Of a DNA stretch of 7,558 bases, positions 1 to 5,073 are shown piece after piece (the first letter of the stretch is position 1; every line of letters begins with the position of its first letter). The notes under the pieces are model-generated. The model was not told where the DNA came from. It worked only from the letters and a program-made list of their open reading frames with translations, and did not search any database. The position numbers were made by a program, and so were the translations under genes. Source of the stretch: Nostoc sp. CHAB 5715 (lineage in GTDB: Bacteria > Cyanobacteriota > Cyanobacteriia > Cyanobacteriales > Nostocaceae); assembly GCF_020829685.1 (NCBI RefSeq), contig NZ_JAIVFR010000296.1, positions 1 to 7,558 of the forward strand. The letters are read 5' to 3'.

Positions 1-71
1 TCACATGGATGCACTACGGCTTTCTTCTACTGTCGCCATTTTCCTTCTACCGTTGCACAAGCGGTGGCTAG

Positions 72-476
72 TTTCACTATGCTTGTCGTCCTTTTGCTGA
101 ATCAAAATCAGCTTTTTGTCTACCAATCCGCAGGTTTGCTCCTCCCCCTTTTAACACTAACGTCTTCATCTCCCGTCTGCATGTTCGCTACACCCGCGAC
201 ACATTCCCTGAAGACTTGATTTTCTTACAAACTGCCAACCGTGAATTATTCCAAGGGCGTTATGTTTTGCAATATCCATTTGAAGGGGAACTAAAGTGTG
301 AGGCAGGTAAAAAATACAAACAGTCTTTGCCCAAGCGTTTTGAAGAAGAAGCGCAGACTCTAGCTAGGTTAACCAACGGGAATATCCAAGATATTCGCAA
401 AAAAATGAAGCTGAGTGTCGGAAATCTCACATACACCTGGTTGGAAAATGTCCAGTCCTGGTTTGGATTAGATTGA
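72..476 (+). pseudogene. C-terminal remnant of a probable DUF2330-family protein
   Basis: This frame is open from codon 72 to the TGA at 474-476. It is preceded in frame by a TAG at 69-71, and no ATG is available before the conserved-looking part. The first convincing segment starts near position 159, reading NVFISRLHVRYTRDTFPEDL and continuing to FQGRYVLQYPF. From memory this resembles the end of cyanobacterial DUF2330 proteins, secreted or surface proteins of unknown function. The tail from about residue 80 of this stretch (KKYKQSLPKRFEEEAQTLARL) is charged and probably helical. The family is several hundred residues long, so only the last part is here. The in-frame TAG, together with another frame that stays open over 1-218, suggests a frameshifted or decayed gene rather than an intact one cut by the window edge. 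A TTG at 216 could start an 86-residue product, but I see no ribosome site for it. The family assignment is moderate and the pseudogene status is inferred. Confidence 0.5.
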
Positions 477-614
477 GGGGAGTGGGGAGTGGGGAATGGG
501 GAATGGGGATGAGGGAGATGAGGGAGATGAGGGAGAACAAAAATAACCATGCCCAATGCCCAATCCCCAATGCCCAATGCCCAATGCCCAATGCCCCATG
601 CCCCATGCCCAATG
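477..614. repeat. Heptanucleotide short tandem repeat block (STRR) with complementary arms
   Basis: The left arm (477-537) is purine-rich: copies of GGGGAGT and GGGGAAT, then a nonamer-like GAGATGAGG series. The right arm (549-614) is runs of CCCAATG and CCCCATG. The arms are roughly complementary: 492-508 can pair with 594-610 at about 15 of 17 positions, so the block can form a large hairpin or cruciform. Such degenerate heptamer repeats are typical of intergenic DNA in Nostoc and Anabaena. The block starts at the first base after the upstream stop codon. No coding content is supported, although open frames run through it. Confidence 0.85.
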
Positions 615-622
615 AATAAATC

Positions 623-653
623 TTGACGAAAATTTTTTAGAGTGTTGTTATAC
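623..653 (+). promoter_or_regulatory. Possible sigma-70 promoter of the sigma-like gene
   Basis: TTGACG at 623-628 resembles a -35 box and TTATAC at 648-653 resembles a -10 box. The spacer is 19 bases, longer than the preferred 17. The start codon at 694 lies about 40 bases downstream. This rests on hexamer likeness alone. Confidence 0.3.
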
Positions 654-693
654 GCAATACTAAGATATTCTTGCTTTCTTCGCCAAGATTCTC

Positions 694-1344
694 ATGGTTC
701 AATTCGATGAACACCTACGCCGCTTAGTTAGCGAAGCCTGTGAACACCCATCTGGAAGTCCTCAGCGTCAGAAGCTGCTCACGCAAATTATTCGCTTGAG
801 TGCAAGTAGGCTCTGGAGAGAAAGTACTCCTTACTATCAAGATGCACTACAACAAACTTGGTTGTATTTTTGCCGCAATGTTTGTGAAGGTTTGACAGGT
901 CAAACCTATGACCCCACCTATGGCAGTGTCATCACCTGGCTAAATGCTTACCTAAAACGGAGACTGCAAGACTTTTACATTAACCAGAACCGGGAACAAG
1001 CCACAACAGTCCCTCTTTGGATTCGTCAGTCTACATCGAGTGGAATAAGAGAAACCATTGATCCTGTAGATAACCTCCCTGCTACCCCCCAAGCACCTCC
1101 CATTCTGGAAGACTTGGAGATATGGGCTAAGACAGATTCTGAAGGAGAACTGTGCAGTACTTACATTAAAGGGCGTCCAGATGTGAATTGTCAGGTATTA
1201 ATTCTCAAACGCTTACCCCCGGAAGTTAGCTGGAAAGAATTATCTGAGGAATTTGGGTTGTCAATTCCGACATTAAGCAGTTTTTATCAGCGCCAGTGTC
1301 TACCACGTTTGCGTAAATTCGCAGAATTACAGGGATTGTTATAA
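694..1344 (+). CDS. Sigma-70 family RNA polymerase sigma factor-like protein
   Basis: The product has 216 residues. Residues about 30-100 look like a sigma region 2: helices rich in aromatic and basic residues, with YYQDALQQTWLYF, then YDPTYGSVITWLNAYLKRRL and LQDFYINQNR. A proline-rich linker spans about residues 122-140. The C-terminal part (about 165-212) contains a helix-turn-helix like region 4, with WKELSEEFGLSIPTLSSFYQR, followed by a basic helix. Length and two-domain layout fit a compact ECF-like factor, but the sequence is divergent and promoter-binding activity is inferred. There is no clear ribosome site before the ATG at 694. From memory, such sigma-like genes in cyanobacteria often sit beside DUF1822 or CHAT-domain genes, but neither is here. 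No anti-sigma gene or transmembrane partner is adjacent. The next gene on this strand is 370 bases away, so it is probably monocistronic. Confidence 0.75.
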   Translation: MVQFDEHLRRLVSEACEHPSGSPQRQKLLTQIIRLSASRLWRESTPYYQDALQQTWLYFCRNVCEGLTGQTYDPTYGSVITWLNAYLKRRLQDFYINQNREQATTVPLWIRQSTSSGIRETIDPVDNLPATPQAPPILEDLEIWAKTDSEGELCSTYIKGRPDVNCQVLILKRLPPEVSWKELSEEFGLSIPTLSSFYQRQCLPRLRKFAELQGLL

Positions 1345-1472
1345 AAATACGTTGTTTCAGGCTTTTCTTAATTCTTTTGCGATCGCAAATAGACCATGCT
1401 ATAGGAAACATTGCTCATACGTGTCAACAAAAGCCTAGAAATGGCTTAACTGTTGCCTTCCTCACCCGCCCT

Positions 1473-1587
1473 GAACTGAAGTTCAAGGCTAATAGCTAAA
1501 GTCTACTGAAGTAGACTAAATATTTTTGGGTATATTTAGTAATCTTTAGATTACTTTTGCTATTAGCAAGGAACTGAAGTTCCTTGC
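1473..1587. repeat. Nested palindrome cluster, MITE- or REP-like
   Basis: At least four perfect hairpins lie in 115 bases. They are GAACT-GA-AGTTC at 1473-1484, AGTCTAC-TGAA-GTAGACT at 1500-1517, AGTAATC-TTTA-GATTACT at 1538-1555, and GCAAGGAACT-GA-AGTTCCTTGC at 1566-1587. Three of them share the core ACTGAAGT. In addition the whole block is an imperfect inverted repeat: CTAATAGCTAAAGT (1489-1502) pairs with ACTTTTGCTATTAG (1553-1566) with a single mismatch. No transposase is adjacent. The layout suggests a non-autonomous mobile or REP-type element; it could also be a structured RNA or a bidirectional terminator. Confidence 0.7.
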
Positions 1588-1699
1588 GGGACATAACTTT
1601 TACGTTAAGTTGACACCAATGGGCAAAGACAAGCCCTTACTAACGTATTTGTATCATTATTAAAGTGAAATGGTATTAGTTGTTTTTAATCCAGAAACT

Positions 1700-1705
1700 G
1701 AGAGG
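1700..1705 (+). promoter_or_regulatory. Ribosome binding site of xisI
   Basis: GAGAGG lies eight bases before the ATG at 1714 and supports that start. Confidence 0.6.
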
Positions 1706-1713
1706 ATTATCCA

Positions 1714-2049
1714 ATGGATACCTTAGATAATTATCGACGCATAATTAAAGAGGTATTAGTACCCTACACACAAATTCCTTATTCCCATGCAGCTATTGAA
1801 TGTAAAGCAGTCTTTGATAGTGAAAATAACAGCTATTTACTGATAACTCTAGGCTGGGATGGTGTCAAGCGAATTCATGGTTGCTTAGTTCATATTGACA
1901 TTATTGATGGCAAAATCTGGGTGCAACGAGATGACACAGAAGATGGTGTGACCTACGAATTAGTAACAGCAGGTATTCCCAAAGAGAAAATTGTTTTAGG
2001 ATTTCACCCGCAAAATGTCAGGCAACATACGGGATATGCTGTTTCATGA
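1714..2049 (+). CDS. xisI: XisI family protein (fdxN element excision controlling factor)
   Basis: The product has 111 residues, the usual full length of the XisI family. It begins MDTLDNYRRIIKEVL and contains the typical ITLGWDG stretch, HIDIIDGKIWVQRDDTEDG, and a C-terminal GIPKEKIVLGFHPQNVRQHTGYA. All of these match the family as I know it. In Anabaena, XisH and XisI are needed with the XisF recombinase for excision of the fdxN element during heterocyst development. Homologues are very numerous in cyanobacteria far from any such element, so a direct role in excision should not be assumed. Usually xisH lies immediately upstream. Here that position holds only the palindrome cluster, and no XisH-like frame is seen, so this is an orphan copy. 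The ribosome site GAGAGG fits the ATG at 1714. Confidence 0.92.
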   Translation: MDTLDNYRRIIKEVLVPYTQIPYSHAAIECKAVFDSENNSYLLITLGWDGVKRIHGCLVHIDIIDGKIWVQRDDTEDGVTYELVTAGIPKEKIVLGFHPQNVRQHTGYAVS

Positions 2050-2103
2050 GTTTTAAAATATACTATAGCAGTCCGCTTTGATTTTTGAAATTATTTGCGT
2101 AGA

Positions 2104-2130
2104 GAGGGAGTAGGGAGTGGGGAGTGGGGA
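2104..2130. repeat. Short heptamer repeat tract (GGGGAGT type)
   Basis: Degenerate copies of GGGGAGT, the same family as at 477-537, lie between the convergent xisI and histidine kinase genes. Confidence 0.6.
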
Positions 2131-2147
2131 AGAAGCCTTTTCGGGGT

Positions 2148-2173
2148 GTACTGATTTTTTCAGAAATCAGTAC
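2148..2173 (-). terminator. Hairpin between convergent genes, possible terminator
   Basis: GTACTGATTT at 2148-2157 and AAATCAGTAC at 2164-2173 form a perfect 10-bp stem with a six-base loop. It lies 19 bases past the kinase stop codon (minus strand) and about 100 bases past the xisI stop. Neither side has a clear T run after the stem, so a factor-independent terminator is only possible, not proven. Confidence 0.45.
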
Positions 2174-2192
2174 GAGTCTTATATAAACTTTT

Positions 2193-3383
2193 TCACATCT
2201 TGACTTCTAAGGGCAAAATTACAGTGAAAGTAGAACCAACTCCCACCTCGGATACTAAGTTAATTTGACCTTGTAGTAGTTTCACTAAGCGGGAGACGAT
2301 CGCAAGTCCCAATCCTGTACTATCAGGGAGATAGGGACGATCGCTAAAACTGACGCGAAAGTAGGGTTCAAATATCTGGGCTTGGTTTTCTGGTGCAATG
2401 CCAATTCCAGTGTCAGAAACCGCGATCGCCCATTTCTGATTCTCCAACACCTGACACATTATAATAATAGTCCCCGACTCTGTATAGCGAATCGCATTAC
2501 TAATAAGATTTGTAACAATTTGTTGCAAATGAAAAGGATCTGTGGTTCTCTCTTTGAGAGCGCGTTCGCAATCTACTACGACTTTTAAATTTTTCCCAGC
2601 AGCTAAAGGTTCCAACATTTCACAGACATTATTGATTAATTCACGCACATCGGTGGGTGCTAGGTGGAGTTTTATCTGCCCTGCGTCATACCGCGAAAGT
2701 TCTAATACATCGTTGATGAGGTGGAGTAATTGTCTACCATTGCGTAGTACCCGCTCAATATGTTCGAGATTGATAGAAGTGTCTTTTAACCGAGTCTTTC
2801 GTCGTTGTTGGCGTAAAAACAGATCCGAGTAACCAATAATGGAAGTTAGGGGATGTTTCAATTCGTGGGCTAGTTGTGAAAGATACTCTTGATTTGCGCT
2901 CATTAAGCGGGTGAGTTCATCATTATGAAGTGTTAGTGATGACTGCAACTGCTGTAATTCTCGCAACCGCTCTTCAACATAACTCTTGAAACAGCGAGCG
3001 ATCGCTTCGTCTATGATAGCGTCAATCAAACGCATGGAACGAATTATCTCTACAGGTGTTCCCCCCAATAAATCTGCTTGTAGGGCATCAAATATTACTG
3101 TTCGCAGCAGATGATATTCTCTGGCAATTTCTGCCGGATCAAAGCCTTGTTCGGCTCGAATAGCTCCATGCTGGAAACTGGCAGTAACTATTGACTGAAT
3201 ATCATTATCTTGATGTTTTGAAAGCACTGTCACCATTGCTTTCAAAACATCAGGGATGTGATCCTTTACTGCTGTGTAAGATAGGTCATCAGCACTTTCA
3301 ATCCGTCTATCCTTGCGAACTGCTGCAACCCATTTGTCGATGATGGTGTCCGTTTTTTCAGCCAGTACTTTACTAAAATCCAT
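2193..3383 (-). CDS. Sensor histidine kinase with RsbRD-type N-terminal domain
   Basis: The product has 396 residues and no signal peptide or membrane segment, so it is likely a cytoplasmic kinase. Residues about 5-140 are helical and resemble the RsbRD N-terminal (globin-like sensory) domain, from IIDKWVAAVRKD through REYHLLRTVIFDAL to EAIARCFKSYVEERL. A short coiled-coil linker (about 135-168) follows. The HisKA H-box is LAHELKHPLTSIIGY with the phospho-acceptor at H173. HATPase_c is complete: N box with N292 and N296 (TNLISNAIRY), G1 box DTGIGIA at 324-330, F box IFEPYFR at 337-343, and G2 box STGLGLA at 355-361. No receiver domain is fused and no response regulator gene is adjacent, so it is an orphan kinase. 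It diverges from the riboswitch-transporter operon, with about 740 bases between. The ATG at 3383 has no strong ribosome site. The kinase call is sure; the sensory-domain call is fairly sure; the signal is unknown. Confidence 0.93.
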   Translation of the reverse strand: MDFSKVLAEKTDTIIDKWVAAVRKDRRIESADDLSYTAVKDHIPDVLKAMVTVLSKHQDNDIQSIVTASFQHGAIRAEQGFDPAEIAREYHLLRTVIFDALQADLLGGTPVEIIRSMRLIDAIIDEAIARCFKSYVEERLRELQQLQSSLTLHNDELTRLMSANQEYLSQLAHELKHPLTSIIGYSDLFLRQQRRKTRLKDTSINLEHIERVLRNGRQLLHLINDVLELSRYDAGQIKLHLAPTDVRELINNVCEMLEPLAAGKNLKVVVDCERALKERTTDPFHLQQIVTNLISNAIRYTESGTIIIMCQVLENQKWAIAVSDTGIGIAPENQAQIFEPYFRVSFSDRPYLPDSTGLGLAIVSRLVKLLQGQINLVSEVGVGSTFTVILPLEVKM

Positions 3384-3809
3384 TATGTTAAATATCAGCT
3401 AGGAGATAGATGAGTAAATTTCCATATCCAATTAGTTTAGCGAGTGCAGTGAGTATCTACCAAATTTACCAATTTTCTTCACCTGCCAAAAGGAATAGAT
3501 TATACATGCTCTTTTGTTTGCTGATTAACTAACCGTATATAAAATTTTCTCAGCATAATCTATTTTGTATTAAAAAATATTAATCAAGCACGTAACATTC
3601 TTGATGCTTGGCTCGACTATATTATTTAGCTGTCTGTGCAAGGACTTCACTACAACACAACTAAAAATACGAGCTTTATTTATTACGTGCAGTTGCGAAA
3701 AAACACTTAGCTTTAGTATTAAAGTCAACAAAGTTTATCATAAGATAGATGGCTTTTACTGAGGATCGATGTTATATTGTGCATAATTTAGTATCCATTA
3801 GAGTAAGTC
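3384..3809. other. AT-rich divergent intergenic region
   Basis: No gene is supported in these roughly 430 bases. The region must hold the kinase promoter on the minus strand and the promoter of the riboswitch transcript on the plus strand. On the plus strand, TATATT (3773-3778) and CATAAT (3782-3787) are the best -10-like hexamers before the aptamer, but neither has a good -35. I find no exact GTA-N8-TAC NtcA site. Confidence 0.5.
3499..3504 (-). promoter_or_regulatory. Possible -10 box for the histidine kinase gene
   Basis: The minus strand reads TATAAT here, a perfect -10 hexamer preceded directly by TG. It lies about 115 bases before the kinase start. No good -35 hexamer sits 16-18 bases upstream, so the call is weak. 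Confidence 0.3.
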
Positions 3810-4021
3810 AGCCTAATTCAGCGTGTCACAGTGCATAACGCTGGAGCGGAGAAACCAAATTGTGGGGCGTATCTTATAGAAAGTGAGGAGTTGAGAGTGA
3901 GGAGTTAGAAGTTACTAATACTAATACTAATATTTAACTCATAACTCATAACTCATAACTTTCTTGTGAAGGGCATCTCTCAGCCCTAGCCCGTCAGCTA
4001 ACTTCGTAGGCATTGAGAGGA
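3810..4021 (+). promoter_or_regulatory. Cyclic di-AMP riboswitch aptamer (ydaO/yuaA class)
   Basis: The conserved blocks of this class are present in order. The 5' core is GGAGCGGAGAAACC at 3843-3856, followed by GGGGCGTATC at 3864-3873. The 3' core is AGGGC...GCCC at 3970-3986, then CCCGTCAGCTAAC at 3990-4002 and TTCGTAGGC at 4003-4011, then GAGAGG at 4015-4020. Pairings that can be traced by hand: P1 GCCTA (3811-3815) with TAGGC (4007-4011); a first hairpin TTCAGCG (3817-3823) with CGCTGGA (3839-3845, one G-U); GGGC (3971-3974) with GCCC (3983-3986); and a pseudoknot from that loop, CTCTC (3977-3981), to GAGAG (4015-4019). Members of the class bind cyclic di-AMP and usually lower expression of transporters and cell-wall genes. 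Here it sits about 100 bases before the permease gene. The class is recognised from memory of its consensus, and ligand binding is inferred. Confidence 0.9.
3878..3964 (+). repeat. Heptamer-repeat hairpin inside the riboswitch variable arm
   Basis: The 5' side (3878-3907) and 3' side (3935-3964) are each 30 bases and pair in one register with about 24 Watson-Crick pairs and one G-U. The closing seven pairs are AGAAAGT with ACTTTCT. The 3' side is AACTCAT repeated three times plus AACT. The loop (3908-3934) contains three tandem ACTAAT hexamers at 3914-3931. It replaces the short variable arm of the aptamer. Confidence 0.75.
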
Positions 4022-4124
4022 GACTGAAGAGACGGCATTTTTATAATGTTTTGATCTCATTGGTGTCCAAGGCTGGTACTGCTCGGATTTTTTGTACCTG
4101 CACTTAAATCTGTTGAGGTCGTAA
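4022..4124 (+). promoter_or_regulatory. Expression platform of the riboswitch, with the permease ribosome site
   Basis: The ribosome site GAGG is at 4115-4118, six bases before the ATG at 4125. GATCTCA (4053-4059) can pair with TGAGGTC (4114-4120) over seven bases with one G-U, hiding that site. A hairpin GGTAC (4075-4079) with GTACC (4094-4098) lies inside the loop so formed. No strong hairpin followed by a T run is seen, which favours control of translation over termination. The folding is by hand and inferred. Confidence 0.5.
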
Positions 4125-4976
4125 ATGATATTTCAATTAAATTTGGCTGCGATCGCAGCGATCGCAGGACAAGCGGCTTGGAAAAAGGCAAAACCTGTCA
4201 TTGTTAGAGATGTCTTCTTTCTACCTGTATTGGGCTTCTTGGGAATAATTGTGTTGTGGTGGATTGTTGCACTTGCCAACCATGAATTGATGCCCACCCC
4301 ACCAGAAGCGCTAATCGCCAATCTAGACTACATCTCAAATCCTTTCTACCAAAGAGGCCCAGGCAACTTAGGAATTGGTTGGTTGTTGATCGCAAGTCTG
4401 CGTCGGGTATTACTGGGCTTTTTGTTAGGTGCGGTAGTAGCGATTCCTCTGGGCTTTCTAATTGGTATGTCTAGACCAGCAATGCTAGCGCTCAATCCGA
4501 TCATTCAAATTTTTAAACCCGTATCGCCCCTAGCTTGGCTGCCCATCGCCTTAGCAATTTTCAATTTGGCAGATCCTTCAGCCATTTTTGTCATCTTTAT
4601 TACTTCTTTATGGCCGACAATTATAAATACTGCTTTAGGAGTTTCTAGCGTTCCCAAAGATTATTTAGATGTGGCACGAGTATTGGAAATGCCCCGTTGG
4701 CGACGAATTACAAAAATCATCTGGCCTGCAAGTTTGCCGTATATTTTTACAGGTTTACGAATTAGTTTAGGGATAGCTTGGCTGGTAATCGTTGCCGTGG
4801 AAATGCTCACAGGCGGTATTGGTATCGGCTTTTTTGTCTGGGATGAATGGAGTCGCTTAAACCTGAGTTCAGTCTTTTTAGCTGTGTTGATAATTGGCTT
4901 AACTGGGTTAATTCTAGATTACGCCGTGGGCAAAATTCAAGAATTAGTAACTCGCCGCCCTACAGCTTCTAACTGA
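4125..4976 (+). CDS. ABC transporter permease, NrtB/CmpB/SsuC-like
   Basis: The 283-residue integral membrane protein fits the usual 270-280 of NrtB and CmpB. After a cytoplasmic N-terminus, hydrophobic segments appear near residues 30-52, 80-115, 120-165, 205-230 and 248-270. The cytoplasmic coupling (EAA-type) loop is about residues 178-212, DYLDVARVLEMPRWRRITKI then IWPASLPYIFTGLR, with the conserved A-x-L and P. It would form a homodimeric channel in the inner membrane for the binding protein and ATPase encoded next. The start at 4125 has GAGG six bases upstream. It is the first gene after the cyclic di-AMP riboswitch. Codons 9-14 are built on two HIP1 palindromes nine bases apart (4149 and 4158), giving AAIAAIAG. 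The family also includes taurine, sulfonate and cyanate permeases, and the permease alone does not reveal the substrate. Confidence 0.93.
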   Translation: MIFQLNLAAIAAIAGQAAWKKAKPVIVRDVFFLPVLGFLGIIVLWWIVALANHELMPTPPEALIANLDYISNPFYQRGPGNLGIGWLLIASLRRVLLGFLLGAVVAIPLGFLIGMSRPAMLALNPIIQIFKPVSPLAWLPIALAIFNLADPSAIFVIFITSLWPTIINTALGVSSVPKDYLDVARVLEMPRWRRITKIIWPASLPYIFTGLRISLGIAWLVIVAVEMLTGGIGIGFFVWDEWSRLNLSSVFLAVLIIGLTGLILDYAVGKIQELVTRRPTASN

Positions 4977-5073
4977 TTAAATTTTTTCGCATCAAGACGC
5001 TAAGACGTTTTTTAATGCGCCTTTGCGTTAGCCTATCTTACAACCAAAATTAATCACCAATGGAGCTACAAGA
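4977..5073 (+). other. Intercistronic spacer, permease to binding protein
   Basis: The 97 bases carry CGCATCAAGACGCTAAGACG and CCTTTGCGTTAGCC, which resemble a dispersed short repeat common in Nostoc-type genomes. A run of six T (5010-5015) is not preceded by a good stem. GGAG at 5062-5065, eight bases before the ATG at 5074, is the ribosome site of the next gene. Confidence 0.45.

Larger units (their letters stand above)
1345..1713. other. Intergenic region between the sigma-like gene and xisI
   Basis: I find no credible gene in these 369 bases. They contain one HIP1 site at 1379-1386, a small hairpin with AGCC/GGCT arms at 1432-1446, the palindrome cluster at 1473-1587 described separately, and a small hairpin with GGGC/GCCC arms at 1621-1636. 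An 8-bp inverted pair (AGGCTTTT at 1359, AAAAGCCT at 1429) is too far apart to be a convincing terminator. The last 40 bases are the leader of xisI. Confidence 0.6.

Noticed and set aside
1..218. Frame 1 open reading frame with a hydrophobic stretch
   Set aside because: It lacks a start in the window, overlaps the better DUF2330-like frame and shows no recognisable family.
260..612. Minus-strand open frames over the repeat block
   Set aside because: Their low-complexity peptides come from translating the heptamer repeats and overlap the DUF2330-like remnant.
1610..1615. Perfect TTGACA as -35 box of an xisI promoter
   Set aside because: No -10-like hexamer is found 16-18 bases downstream; the next candidates are more than 20 bases away.
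2382..2832. Plus-strand open frames opposite the histidine kinase
   Set aside because: They are antisense shadows of conserved kinase domains with no ribosome sites or family resemblance.
3716..3729. NtcA-like site GTA-N8-AAC before the importer operon
   Set aside because: It differs from GTA-N8-TAC in one conserved base, and no -10 box lies about 22 bases downstream as in NtcA-activated promoters.
3991..4042. Intrinsic terminator formed by CCGTC (3991-3995) and GACGG (4031-4035) followed by five T
   Set aside because: The stem is short, has a six-base asymmetric internal loop and would use the conserved aptamer core. It would also give an on-switch, contrary to the class. Kept only as an alternative.
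4985..5034. Attenuator between permease and binding-protein genes
   Set aside because: The repeated ACGCTAAG-like and GCGTTAGC words do not form a strong stem directly before the T run; they look like a dispersed repeat instead.
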